A stretch of 64,000 bases of DNA from Ophiura sarsii (lineage: Eukaryota > Echinodermata > Ophiuroidea > Amphilepidida > Ophiuridae). Numbering within the stretch: position 1 is the stretch's first letter; each line of letters begins with the position of its first letter. A program made the translations under genes and the position numbers. The notes below the pieces were generated by a model, which saw nothing but the letters and a program-made list of their open reading frames with translations, did no database searches and had not been told where the DNA came from. The stretch covers positions 26,958,143 through 27,022,142 of the forward strand of contig CM069452.1 of the NCBI GenBank assembly GCA_035610835.1, in the 5' to 3' direction. This document shows, in pieces, positions 44,985 to 56,900 of this stretch.

Positions 44985-47070
44985 ATGTCTCAAGTATGTC
45001 TCAGTGCGGGACAAAAGTGCCAAACCAAGTCAATCCCAGTGAAAGAAAATAGCAGTTAACCTAAAGACGCGAGGCTATGCTCATATTTTCTTTTCAATGC
45101 TTTGATGTGTTTCCCTTCACCATTCGGGGGCAAATTTGAAAACACCAAGTCTTAGCTCTTTTACTGTAAATAGTTTTAAATATGAAGTGGGATTTCCTAA
45201 ATATATATGTTATATATATATGTGTGGTTTAAATGATCGCTGTTACAGAAATAAATATACATGTTTTACATACTCAAAGGCACATGCATATTTATCAACG
45301 TGGTTGGGCTGTTAGGAGTAAAGGGTGTCCACATTAAATGCTTATCAACCCCAATACCAAAGCTCCCCTCTAGGTCATATAGCGTATAGTGGAAATGAGA
45401 GCAACTTGGCAGAGACTCGTAGCCACATGTGTGTCAAACTGTCTAGGGAAACATTTACTTTGGGAAATATTCAAAGGCATTGTCAATCAATCAACCATCA
45501 ATATATTTCTAACACATTTGCTGTCGAACATTGTTGTTGCATCAACATAGCCTGAATCTTTATCTTTATAACTTTACAAACTAATACAAGATTGCTTTTA
45601 CAAAATACATCTACCTATTTATAACTGTTGTTGCATGCTCGCAGGTCATGAGACACTCGATTTATAAATAATTGGTTTAAAATTCACGGGGTGCTACGAG
45701 GTGACAATAATTATTCACAATAGAAATGGCAAGCAGTAGGAGGAAAAGGATGAAGTCAATCATTTTCGAAAGAAAAACCATTGGTCGAATGGGAAAAAAT
45801 TACCGGATAGTAAAAGTTACAACTGCTTTGCGTATTTACAACAATTTGAAGGTGAAATAATTAGACATTTTCAATTGTATAAGTGTTCTATTGTTTAGGG
45901 GAAAATCGAGAAACAATATATTTAGCGTCAAAATCACGGAATGTAACTGTATATGGGTTGATTCCTATTTGAAAGGATCGAACTTTAATGTTCTCAATAA
46001 CGTTCTTGAATGCCTTATACTTACATCAAACACCGATCAAGCATAAGCGTCCTTTGAAAGCGTTAAAATAGCAGCAAGTTGGTCCGCTCGAATATTGCAA
46101 ACGACATTTACTAAATATGCGCAGTGTAAACTCTGTCAAACATTGTCAAGCTTTGTAACTATGTTGTTACATTAAAAGCAGTTCAATGAAATATCATGTG
46201 CGGCACTTTAGTGAGTAACACTGATTTATTCGCAATTGTTTCAGATTTCGAATGCATAATGCAAACTTGACGATAAGAGCGTATCAATTAATGGAAAAAC
46301 ACTGTCACCTGCCCTAGGTGATCAATACACGTGGTTAAAAAGAGGAAACCCTATCTAAGAAAAGAGTTATTATTTGTAACAGATTTTGATCAAAAAATGG
46401 GCACATTGTAGTGAAGTTACGCCCATTATGGTATGATAATGTTATTACATTGACTGTAAACACCACAACTCTCGCGTCAGTTACTGTATTGCGTGTGATT
46501 GCAGGCAGTGGCACATGTGTGATTGCAGGCAGTGGCACATGCGTTTTGACACGTCATTTCTTCTTTGTAAATGCTAGTGGGTCAGTTCTAGTAAGGTAGC
46601 GATGGGATGGCTTATTTGCATAAGTGTTTTCGAAGCTTAACGGGAACGGGCATGGAAGTATCCCATCATAGTTCACACACGATTTCTAAGAATCTACCCT
46701 TATCTTACACATATCATTATTTCAAGTGAAGTGTCGCCTTCATCGTACACATGTGTTTCAAGGAGGGGAAATGTAGTACAGCAATCAATCAAAACGTTAT
46801 ACGTGTTTGCATATTTAACGTTTAAAGGTGATTATCATCTTCTCATTCATGTCTGGTAGCACGGACACATTGTTCAACCTGCAATTTTATATCACATTCA
46901 TATTTGCACTTTTCTTCCTGTGAGCATAAATACAAATAACTTCTGTCTATTTACAACACTGGCATAATATGAATTATCGTAAGCTAAGTGTATATTTCCT
47001 TTAATAATTATCCCACGCATTCAGGAAGCGCAAGAAGATGTATTTGACCCTCTTTCACCTGAGACGTTTT
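44985..47070 (+). repeat. Older diverged copy of the duplicated unit, part 1
   Basis: Blocks align in the same order as in copies A and B: AATGTCTCAAGTATGTC and AGCAGTTAACCTAAAG (44985-45090), the AGGGTGTCCACATTAAATGC region (45323), a frame ending with an ATTAACATAGCCTGA-like tail (45555), CAGGTCATGAGACACTCG (45643), and a short match to the SPETF part of the 109-codon frame at about 47030-47066. Divergence is much higher than between A and B. Confidence 0.6.
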
Positions 47071-47096
47071 TGTAACACTGTTTGCTAAGGCTGGGT

Positions 47097-47119
47097 GGGG
47101 GGGGGGGGGGGGGGGGGGG
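47097..47119 (+). repeat. 23-base G run
   Basis: Homopolymer G tract just after the diverged unit block. Confidence 0.95.
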
Positions 47120-48117
47120 ATTGGAAATCCAAACCGAGATTCAGAGTATGCTTATTTTTTCTATACATACAAAAACAAGTACACACATCCCACGTATGAC
47201 GTCACTACGACGACACTAAACATGGCGACCTCAAAATCCTGTTAAATTCGTCCGTACAGTGACTTATATGTTTAGGTCATAATTGAAATGTTCGCCAACA
47301 TAGTTCCAAATATCGGAATTTCACCCGGTTTTTTGCTTTTGCTTTTAAATGAGGGAAATGATGTTTCTAACATTATACTATAACATTCAGAACCATACAT
47401 ATATGATATTTTTCAAAATGTTGAATGTTTGTTATTGCATGATTTATTTAAAAATCTATTATCATATTTACCAAATAAGTTGAAGCTCTAATGGTCCTGT
47501 TGGCTAGTATTGCGCGTGTGTTAATCGCAGCTTCGTTTTATCTTTAAGCCAATGTCTGTTAACGCATTTCGAAGAAAACAATATTGTACGATGACAGATT
47601 AGCAAGTAATCCATAAGGACTAACGTCGATACATATAAAGATCTAGACAAACAAAGATGCAACTCAAAAATCTACATACATAAAAAACAAGACAAAGATC
47701 CCTTTCTACATTCGATAACTCTCGAAAAAGTGTCTATGACATCACGGTCAAGACCGATTATTACAGTATCATTGTATAAGATGAGAATAAAGAGAAACGC
47801 TAGGCTCAAAGAATGAAATAAACAGCGTTTCGATAACTTATTCTATCGCATGCTGTACAATCATCTCAAATAATCTGGAGAGAAAACAACCGTACACTGA
47901 AATATATATACATGTATACTGGTACTTGACAGAAATATCTAGGGCGTGCAGCAATAACATCGACTGAAAACTATTTCCTAGGATACTCATAAAGAAAGTG
48001 CAAATAGGGACATCTCAATCAGCTTTTAATAGTCGTCTTAAACATTGATGGCAAAAATGTTGTTGAAATGTCAGCTATGCCCTTTAAAATGTGTACATCA
48101 AAATGCACAGCATTAGT
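47120..48117. other. Gene-free stretch with a dispersed-repeat fragment
   Basis: 47320-47420 belongs to the GAGGGAAATGAT family (GAGGGAAATGATGTTTC, TATACTATAACATTCAG). Otherwise no feature is seen. Confidence 0.5.
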
Positions 48118-48240
48118 TCATGTCTCAAGTATGTTATAACTTGGGTACAAGTCCCGAACTAAAGTCAGTCACGATGACAGAAAGTAGCAGTTAACCTACA
48201 AACTTGAAGCTTTGCTGACATAAATGCATGGTCCAGGGTT
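48118..48240 (+). repeat. Second diverged match to the conserved noncoding block
   Basis: TGTCTCAAGTATG ... ACAAGTCCC ... GATGACAGAAAGTAGCAGTT then AACCTACAAACTTGAAGC. It aligns with 34912-35030 and 55570-55690. Confidence 0.75.
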
Positions 48241-48353
48241 GGGTTGTCTTACTCTCCGTTCAGGGTGTATATAACAGCGTCTTTTCTAAAATCGTTTACT
48301 GAAAACGAATGATAAATGTTAAGAAAAAAACACCAAAATGGCCGCCAAATGAA

Positions 48354-48752
48354 TGGCCAAAAATGGTCAAATATGATAAAATTCAATATAATAGCATAAT
48401 ATCAACTGAAATGTATGATGAAAATATAATTTTAACGATGCAATGTATGTGTCAGACCACTAGTAACTCATATCCAGTATTGTTGCTTTGTTGACATAGT
48501 TAAAAATCCAAAATGGCCCCAAAATGGATCTCAAAATGGCTGCAAAAATTGTCGATTTTGGGACCATTTTGGCAGCCATTTTGAAGTTTTAACTATGTTA
48601 ACAAAGCAAACATATTGGATATGAGTTACTAGTGGTCTAACACATATATCCCATACATCCCATCGTTAAAATCAAATTTTTTATCATACATTTCAGTTTA
48701 TATTATGCTATTATATTGAATTTTTTATAATATTTGACCATTTTTGGCCATT
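48354..48752. repeat. About 400-bp inverted repeat (arms around 150 bp)
   Basis: The left arm holds TGGCCAAAAATGGTCAAATA and CACTAGTAACTCATATCCAG; the right arm holds the inverses GGATATGAGTTACTAGTGG and TATTTGACCATTTTTGGCCA. The centre (48505-48580) is rich in CCAAAATGG/CCATTTTGG. Probably a foldback MITE; no target duplication resolved. Confidence 0.85.
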
Positions 48753-48769
48753 AATTTAAGTATTTTAAC

Positions 48770-48990
48770 AAAACAAGAATACTAGATATGAGTTTCTAGT
48801 GGTCTAATACCTACATCCCATTGTTAAAGCTATACTCTGATCATACTTGTTGGTACATTCATTTATGCCAATTTATGGAATGTTACAATTTTTGGCTGCC
48901 ATTTTGGTGGCCATCTTGGTTTTAGGTGTGTTTACAAAGCAACAATTCTGGATATGAGTGTCTAGTGGTATAATACATACATCCCACTAT
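48770..48990 (+). repeat. Two further partial copies of the inverted-repeat arm
   Basis: AGATATGAGTTTCTAGTGG at about 48785 and GGATATGAGTGTCTAGTGG at about 48951 repeat the right arm in direct orientation, about 166 bp apart, each followed by CATACATCCCA-like sequence. Confidence 0.75.
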
Positions 48991-49006
48991 TAACACTATA
49001 CTTTAA

Positions 49007-49352
49007 AGGTAGATGACCCGATCACATTTTCGTAACACAGACTTATTTCAAACATACGGAGATTTTCATATCATATGAAAGCTCGTATTTTTTCTCATCA
49101 TCATACTGAAATTTGACGGCCTAATTCGGTATAATGACAGAGAAATCGACGAAATAGCGTTGAATTACCGCGAATGGTGGTTACCACCGATATAGTTTGT
49201 GTACTACTCAATGGGTATAGTTCACAGCATCTTGTGCGTCTAAAATAAGAACCATAATAGCTATGCATCTCAAATTTTGGGACACAACGTTTTTAAGGAT
49301 GACCTTTCATGTAGAATAGAAAACTTTAAGTTGAAAATCGGAACATCTACCT
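49007..49352. mobile_element. 346-bp MITE with TTAA target duplication
   Basis: TTAA|AGGTAGATGACCCGATC at the left and GGAACATCTACCT|TTAA at the right. Only the outer 10 bp are clearly inverted. It shares the AGGTA-type start with the TTAA MITE at 8357, but its interior is different. Confidence 0.75.
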
Positions 49353-49379
49353 TTAACCATACATTTTGATTGCTATGTC

Positions 49380-49830
49380 TAATAATAGACCCACCAATCT
49401 GGAATTGAGTTTACTACATTAAGAATGGGGACAATAAGGTCACAACCCGGACCATCTCGTAACATGGTCACGTTTGATACATATACAAATATCCCAGGAC
49501 ACTGGTTTGTCTTTTTATAAACCGTTACAATTCGACAAGGATAACATCTCTTTCTATGTTCCATGCTCTCTACAGAATTGTCAAATACATATACCGAATC
49601 TCCTAATATAGCCGTAAGTGTCTCTTAAGAAACCCTCGCGTTTGTTCTTTTTTAGCTTATATACACGAATAGCAAAAGATAACATTTGCGGATACCACTT
49701 GAAAAACAAGTGGACAACTCATTTAACTAGGTTGTACGTGCTGAACATAACCGTGCCCATCAATTGCTAAATAGACCATAAACAACGACCACAATAACAC
49801 AAAACGACTGCAGACACAATGCTTGGTTAT
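49380..49830 (+). repeat. Older diverged copy of the duplicated unit, part 2
   Basis: GGAATTGAGTTTACTACATT and GTCTTTTTATAAACCGTTAC match the 40374-40530 region. AAGTGTCTCTTAAGAAACC, AACTAGGTTGTACGTG and CAATAACACAAAACGACTGC match 41925-42110. Alignment is patchy but in the same order. The CGTATG element that separates these blocks in A and B is absent here. Confidence 0.6.
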
Positions 49831-51669
49831 TAATAACTTCTTTAAATATAAATAACTTATACGCTGCCGTCGCCACCAATTAAACTGTCAACAGTTTTAC
49901 AGAGGAGGCACTCATGTATGGACTAGATACGAGAGTTAGGTTGACACTGCCGTACCCTGAGGACGCGTGCCAAAAGTAAAGGTGATAAGATATGGAAGCC
50001 TGTCAGATAGCCCAAGCCATTACTTAAAATAAGCTGTATTTCGGTGACAGAAGCTAAACAATTTTGTTGGTCACATTATTCAGATTGATTTTCAAAGTAA
50101 CTATATTGGACATTAGACGATGTTTGAAGTATGGATTTGACTTGGTGTCAAACTTGAAAAACAGTCTTCTTTCCGTTTGGTGAATATCGAGTGTTCTAAT
50201 TATGAGATATCATCAATTTCAAAATCCAAATGTATTGACATACACGAACGGAATGTTTTGAATGATATCATTTCTGTCTTCTAGGCTAGTTAGTTCGTGA
50301 TGAGAGACAAACTTAGTTTACCGAAGTATTTTGTATATACTATGGTACATTATCTAAAACACTATCATGGCTGTTGCTATTTTCGATATGTTATTTGATC
50401 CATACGCCTACGACAACCTTATTTATACCCGTATTACTATTTTAATGCAATCATCATATAACATGTTGACACTGTAGCCTGAAAAAATCGTGGCAGTGTT
50501 GTTCATGTTTCCTCAATACGGAGAAACCATCGTGTACTAATACAGACGTTATGGTCGTCCGTTGACCTCATTAACTTCAGTGTTCCTTCACCATTTGGGA
50601 TACTGTAGTTTCAGAATACGCACAAATAATGGATCTTTTCCCATTATCCATTTTAGACAGCCGATCGTGTTTATTGAATTTTAACTGCAGCATTTAATAC
50701 CGCATTAAGAACTGAGTTTTAATCGCGGTCTGGCGCTTGATAGAGAAGTACGCCATCTCTGTAAAATATGGTACGTTATTGAATTGATTATGAAGCATTA
50801 ATAGTTCTCTGCATACATGTACTACCGGGGATTGCAGGCACAGGCAAAAGTGTCTTGAGTCATGTTTTCTTTTCTTTTGACTTCGACGGAAACAAACATT
50901 ACAATGTATAAGATATCTGCATCAATTCATCATATGGAAAAACACAGGGGTCAACGTGCTCGTTTAAGCATCACGTGAACAATGCAAGCATTTTTGAGAA
51001 CAATAACAGAGGTCTTTGGGTAATACAGATTTTTGTCACACAATTTGATTCTAAAAATAAAAATATGCCCCATTTGTATTAATAAAAAGATACGCATCTG
51101 TATACCCTTTCAATTTCAACTAAAACAATGGGTGTCACCAACTTACTTTTTGCACAATGTAACTCACCAGTTTCGATTTAAGCATTACATCGGTAGTAAT
51201 GTATGCTGCAATTATGTCATAAGTTCTAGCGAGGTAACTTAATTCGCTCGTAAGTTACGCCAGTTTTGTGCACTCGGCCGATCATGTTTTTTTAAATAGG
51301 ATATTGATAACCTATCACTGGAATTCATTTCGTATATTAGAAATATATAATGTTTACGCCCTCAACGGAAGTGTGGTGCAAATTACGAGTAAGGTCCATC
51401 AAGCCCATTATAATGTTTAATGCTTGCAGAATCTTGAATATACCAAAGACGAATCTCGTCTTATAATTTACATATACTATCACTGGTCTTCTTATTTATC
51501 TGTAACTGAATTATTGTCAACAATAGAGTGTGAAAAATTCAATGTAATTGATTACTTATGTGGTCATTGCTTCCTTTTGTGTTGGTTTTTCATATGATTT
51601 ACTATACTTGCGTGTACACATTTTTAGGAAGCAAATGCTTATCGGGATTTTCTTCAATGTTGTGAAGAC
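49831..51669. other. Gene-free stretch
   Basis: No recognised gene or repeat. GCACTCGGCCGA near 51271 also occurs near 982, hinting at a dispersed repeat. Confidence 0.4.
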
Positions 51670-51673
51670 TTAA

Positions 51674-52017
51674 TATATTTTATTATGTGATCTTTTCCAG
51701 GGGACGCCCTCAATCCTCAAAGAAATTGGAAGCAGATTTTCTTGCATATTTACTCTTCTGATCATAAATCATAAATATATTCCAAGTTACAGAGCGATAC
51801 GATTCCTTATAACCTCAAAATCGTAGTTTTAGAGTGAATTAAGAGTAATCTATTTTCAAACCATGATTTTGAAGTAATTAGGAATTATATTGATCTGTAA
51901 CTTAAAAGAGATCTTTATGATTTATGATCAAAAATGCAAATCTGCAAGAAAATCTGCTTTCATAGTACAAATCAATGATAGAGGGCGCTACTTGAAAAAG
52001 ATCACATCATATGCCTT
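51674..52017. mobile_element. Second copy of the palindromic TTAA MITE
   Basis: TTAA before the left end and TTAA after the right end (52018-52021). Interior landmarks TTATGTGATCTTTTCCAG, TTCTGATCATAAATCATAAA and GATAGAGGGCGCTACTTG match 8357-8721. More diverged than the first copy. Confidence 0.85.
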
Positions 52018-52021
52018 TAAC

Positions 52022-53150
52022 TGGGCCAAACCTTTATTATACGGAAAGATATTTTTAGTGTATTCATGCAAATAACTCAATTTTGAGTTACTTCCTTTTG
52101 TCGCGGTGGGGCAGAGTAGTCTATCTTATCTATTTGAATAATTACCATTTATTCGAATAATCACCACACATTTGAATAATCACCACACATTTAAATACCA
52201 CCCTAAATACTTTTGATATTAAAATTTGATTTTGTAATTTTATCTCCATTGGATACCATTCTACTGAATGTATCCACATCCTCTTTTTAGTTAATGTTCA
52301 TATTGTTGTTTTTGTCTCTATTTGCATTAGTTCAATTTCGCTACACAGTGCATTATGGAAGTGGATCAAACATGGGCCGCAGCAACTCGTTGCTATTCAA
52401 TCGCTACACTAGTTATACTGCAATTTTAGAGACTCTTAAGACTCTTATATACTGTCTGGGCGATCTAGTGTCACATTTCCTGTTGAGTATAATAATTCCA
52501 ATCATATGTATCATTTTTCAATATGAGAGCCACTCATCCTGTTCACTGTTTCCGACAGACCATATACACTTAGGTGGACGCTAACCCGTAAAGCAATGCG
52601 TTTGTGTTTGTGTGCATGGAAACTAGATACATGCGCATTAAATATCGTCCACTCTTGTATAATAAACAATTGCGTATTACGCCGTTCTCTCTCAGTTTTG
52701 CTGTGGCAATGCTAAGAAAATATGTCAGCGAATAAACGTACGGTCCAGTAATGTTCATGTAATCAATCAACCCTAACCTTTCCGAGGAGTCATATCTCTA
52801 TATGTTATGTACGTCCAAAGAATATTTGGATTTGGACATTCTTAAAGACCATCCCAATAAAAGATTGCTATTACACAGTAGATACATTACGTAAGAAAGT
52901 TTATATTCGACACCTAAAAATGTCGACTTGGAGTGAATTCAAGTTGTTTAAGGAATTGGACAATCTTTCGTCAACATTTTTCTTCCACTGCCAGAGTTTG
53001 TGCTGATTTTTCAAAATTTCAATTATGGTTTGATCACATATTTATGTTCGCAGAGTGCAATGCATGAATACCTAGATGGATGGTTCCCACGTTGTCAATG
53101 ACAATCTTATGTTTTGCTTTTTAAGACAATGTGTATTACTTTCGAGAGCA
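52022..53150. other. Gene-free stretch
   Basis: A 96-codon frame at 52294 is rich in hydrophobic residues but matches no family I know and is not repeated in other copies. I do not call it. Confidence 0.4.
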
Positions 53151-53480
53151 GTTCAAAGGGTTACCATTATGCGGTACTTTAATGAGTGACTATATGAGTT
53201 TATTCAATATTGTTTCAAATGTCGAATACGGGATTCTATATAAGTGCTGCACGAACTCCCAGAGGCAACTTCGTCTGACATTATTTGAGTGGATGCAACG
53301 TACATAACGTGATATTTAAGAAACGTATCCAACATAGGCTAGCATAAGCTGCACTGGTTGCATTGTGCAAATAGTAGCGGGGGACACGTAAGTGCAACAT
53401 TCATATGTCAATACGTGAACGTGAAATATTTTACACTTGGCATTTTCTGAAACATTAGTTACAGAGTGACAACATGCACG
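53151..53480 (+). repeat. Diverged block shared with 46140-46260 and the duplicated unit
   Basis: GCGGTACTTTAATGAGTGAC and ATTGTTTCAAATGTCGAAT match GCGGCACTTTAGTGAGTAAC and ATTGTTTCAGATTTCGAAT near 46200. TTCTGAAACATTAGTTACAG resembles the copy A stretch near 40000. Confidence 0.55.
53237..53244 (+). promoter_or_regulatory. TATA-box-like sequence
   Basis: TATATAAG preceded by GGGATTC, 247 bp before the signal-peptide frame at 53491. A start site near 53265 would give a leader of about 225 bases or a leader with an intron. AT-rich DNA makes chance TATA boxes common. Confidence 0.2.
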
Positions 53481-53490
53481 GGTGTAATCA

Positions 53491-53658
53491 ATGCAAACAG
53501 CACTTGCATTAATTTCATGTCTACTCGCGCTGGTATATGGACAGGGATTTCCCTATGGACCCCCTTCCCCTAAGAAAAAAAAACACATTCACGATTTTTC
53601 AAATGAGATTAACCACACTTTTGAACTGATCACTTGGAGCACCAAGAATAAACAATAA
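53491..53658 (+). CDS. Possible secreted peptide or signal-peptide exon
   Basis: 55 codons from ATG to TAA. Residues 1-17 (MQTALALISCLLALVYG) form a textbook signal peptide with a VYG|Q cleavage site. Then comes QGFPYGPPSPKKKK, with a polylysine stretch from an A run, and an acidic/polar tail. It could instead be a first exon: GCTG|GTATAT inside the signal region is a usable donor. The matching place in copy A also starts ATGCAA but has lost the hydrophobic core. No family recognised. Confidence 0.35.
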   Translation: MQTALALISCLLALVYGQGFPYGPPSPKKKKHIHDFSNEINHTFELITWSTKNKQ

Positions 53659-54036
53659 AAAGAAAACAGTACGCCGATGTAGAAATTGAAAGTCCCCTTT
53701 GAGCGTCCTGGTTTCCATAGACTCGCACGGTATAAGCCGCGACTATTTAAACAAAGTTAACAAACTCCTGATACGTGCGTAGTGTAAGTACACTTTAGGT
53801 AGTCTCCTAATTCGCTATTTCATGGCACAGGGTCAAAACAGATTTTCAAAATGGCGTAAAATGCGCAATTTGGCTTCCGTAATGTATTAAATACGAAAAA
53901 CCGAAAGGGGCAGGGGTGGCGATCACCCTCCTCCCAATATTTAGGTTTTGTCCGTCGAAATTGGAACTGTCGGTTGAGATGGCATTGTCTGTTATCAAAT
54001 GCTCTTTTTCGCGCTGATCTTGGAACACCACGTCAC

Positions 54037-54039
<3 letters not shown>
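53659..54039. other. No feature recognised
   Basis: No repeat landmark or frame of note. Confidence 0.45.

Positions 54040-54072
<33 letters not shown>
54040..54072 (+). repeat. 33-base C run
   Basis: Homopolymer C tract ending 21 bases before a LINE RT fragment. Confidence 0.95.
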
Positions 54073-54093
54073 ATCTAGCGACGAACCCGTGTC

Positions 54094-54450
54094 ATGGCAC
54101 TCCTGAAGCCAGGGAAGACCCTGCAGAAACAACACGCTTTATAGACCAACTATCGCTGCTGTGCCATTTATACAAACTCTTTGGGCGGTTCCTCCTCAGT
54201 CGTCTTGCTTGTCATGTGGACCAACAACTGATCCCTGAACAAGCTGGCTTCCGTCCTGGAAAATCCACAACTAGCCAACTTGTGAACCTCACCCAATACA
54301 TCGAGGATGGGCTCGAAAGAGGCCAGATTACAGGTTCTTTGTTTGTAGAGCTTTCTGCAGCCTATGATACAGCCAGCCACCGCCGACTCCTAGCTAAGGT
54401 ACTTGAGATGACAAATGAAGCCCACTTTACAGAGCTTCTTTCAGGTTCTA
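54094..54450 (+). pseudogene. LINE reverse transcriptase N-terminal fragment (jockey-like)
   Basis: ALLKPGK, then one frameshift, then LSLLCHLYKLFGRF, LIPEQAGFRPGKSTTSQLV and a GSLFVELSAAYDT segment (the first catalytic aspartate would follow AAY). This is the N-terminal RT signature of jockey-group elements. It stops where copy B of the large duplication begins, so the duplication or mariner junction cut it. Confidence 0.85.
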
Positions 54451-54454
54451 CCAC

Positions 54455-55435
54455 ATATCATCCTAAAACTTAGATATTCTCTTGGGACTACTTCTTGGCT
54501 ATCACATAGTAAAATTACAGCGATAACGATAACGAATTCGCTGAGATATTAAAGGTATAGGTAGACAAGTGCAAAACACGATTTACATCGTTCGTCCTAT
54601 AAGCAGAGTTGTTGGTCTTGCACATGCTACGGAGTGGCCTGCTCGCTCTCTAGACCTTACACCATTAGCCTTTTTCTTTTAGGGGTTATGTTCAATCTCA
54701 AGTCTTTCAGACACCACCAACTAATCTCCAAGATCTTAGGAACTGCATCACCCACGCTGCTTAGGGAATAAGGCGCACACGGATGACACGTCGAGTAGTG
54801 CTTCTCATTCGGGAATGTGCGTTTTGAAACAAGGACAGCATTTTGATGGTCGAGCTGCACCATAATGTCACCATCGCAAACTAACAATGAATAATTCATA
54901 TATGATAATTCCTACCTTTACTGGAATACTTCATTTGTTCATCTTTGTGAATATTGAACCATATTTATATTTTATTACTTACATTTAAGAGAGAAAGAGG
55001 GGAGGGGATTTGCACCAACAGACTTTGTAATTTGGATTTTCAAGCTGTGTCATTAACTATCAACTAATTTATTATTGCAAATGTGCTTATTTTTCATATG
55101 ATATGATAATGAAATAGCAGTTGTAGCCACATTTTATCTTTAACATGACATATTCTTCTCAGAATGATGAGTTTGTTTCCCATTATTTAAGTACAATGGG
55201 TTACTAAAGTGTCTGGCTTATATTGACCTGATAAGAAAATCGGGAATACAGGATAAACGATATAAAATGTGTTTTGCACTTCCCTACTTATATCTTGAGT
55301 ATCTCACTCAGCCAATTCACAATCGATATTGCTGTAATTTGACTATTTGATAGTCAAAGAGTAGTATTAATAGAATTTCAGGGCGATATGTGATTTGCTC
55401 TTGGCAAAAAGTGTTGCGTTTTTTTATACACCCTG
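54455..55435 (+). mobile_element. Mariner-type element in copy B, left end missing
   Basis: Aligns with 33900-34774; right end ACACCCTG|TA intact, left terminal repeat truncated. It has about 120 bp that the copy A element lacks (AGAGAAAGAGGGGAGGGG region near 54990), also present at about 9650, so A carries a deletion there. The transposase relic is decayed. Confidence 0.85.
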
Positions 55436-56851
55436 TATAACGAACTGATTCCGGTAAAAGCACAAACAGGGCCAACTCGATCAGACTTTATTGAACCTCG
55501 TTTAGGTTATGGACTTGGTTTGCTGTCGAGATGATGAGCTAGATGTGTTATATTGGCTTATCCTTGTGGTGAAATGTCTCAAGGAGGCTATGCCACAATA
55601 CGAGCACAAGTCCCTTACTAAGTCAGCCACGATGACAGAAAGTAGCAGTTAACCTAAAAACTTGAAGCTTTGCTTATATATTATATTGACATATTAGTAT
55701 ATCTACAGGTCTTTGTTGTTTTTCCCCACGCCAATCGTACTCTATCTGAAATAACCAAAACATGATTACACTTCAACGATCATTGAAGGAACAGCGGCAC
55801 TGTTACCTTATGTAAAGGGTGTGTCAGAAATACAATGAATCAACAAGAAGCACGACATCACTACAGCCGAAACCACACGTCACGCTAAGACAGTTATTGG
55901 TTCACCCGAAGGACAAACGCATATCATGGGATATTTTCATCAATTGAGTTTCTGAAATCCCTTGCAAATCTTGTGACTCACACTAATCGGCGAAACGGGC
56001 CGATTGGTAGGTACTAGAATTTCAGGACACACAAGGGATGTTGAAGGGCAAGTGAAAAACTACCACAAGAGCATAGAGGAAAGCGTTGGGAAGCGAGCAG
56101 AATAAGTCGTCCACCATGCGGTTAGAAACATTAACACTGGGATTAAGCCTATCTTATAGACAAAGAGCAACTTGATGAACCGTGGCGAGGGCACCTACAT
56201 GTTGAGAAAGCTCTACAATCCACTACTGAAAACTATAAAATAATCTGGCAACACTACACCTCCTTCACTGGTTTAGATGAACAGAATGTTACTCCTTATT
56301 AACCTTAACAAACCCGATAAACTTATACAACAATTGATCTTTATCCACATAATTATTAAGGCATAATTGTCCAAGGCTTTAAAGGGGCAATTATCCTGGA
56401 AATCAGTTTTTTTGCATCAATTTATACTTAGGCATAAACTAACTACCATCTGAAACAGTTTACCAACTTTCGCCGTTTATCATATTAAATTTCATGATTT
56501 TCTTAGTTTCGATATGATCATATCGAAACTCAGGTGCTTAATTCGGAAGTTATGCATCGTTTTACTCACGGACTTTCTCGGCAAATCTCAACCCGGAAGT
56601 GCCGTTATTTGCTTATTTTGGCATGAAGGCGATGTCGGAATTGTATGACATTTTGGATTTGGGCTATGTTGATGATTATCTTTACGATATTTGCTCATTT
56701 AGTATATCGATACATCTCTCAATGCCCCTTTAAGACATAAAGGGTTAAGAGTGCACCATTATCACTTCTTATACCTTAATCCAAGCTTCCCTTCAGGTTT
56801 CACCAAGTATAACTTTAGATATAGCACATTCACATCTGCGTCAAACTGTTT
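55436..56851. other. Duplicated noncoding stretch, including the intact target site of the 1,290-bp element
   Basis: Aligns with 34775-37900 minus insertions. The empty target GTTTCGATATGATC lies near 56507. The conserved AGCAGTTAACCTAAA block is at 55622-55690. Confidence 0.7.
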
Positions 56852-56859
56852 TATATAAA
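56852..56859 (+). promoter_or_regulatory. TATA-box-like sequence before the 72-codon frame
   Basis: TATATAAA lies 42 bp upstream of the ATG at 56901 and is conserved in copy A (37918-37925). This would put a start site about 15-20 bases before the ATG. Confidence 0.25.
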
Positions 56860-56900
56860 TTGTTAGAGGGAATTATTTGCTGACGGCTTCGTTTGCGATT

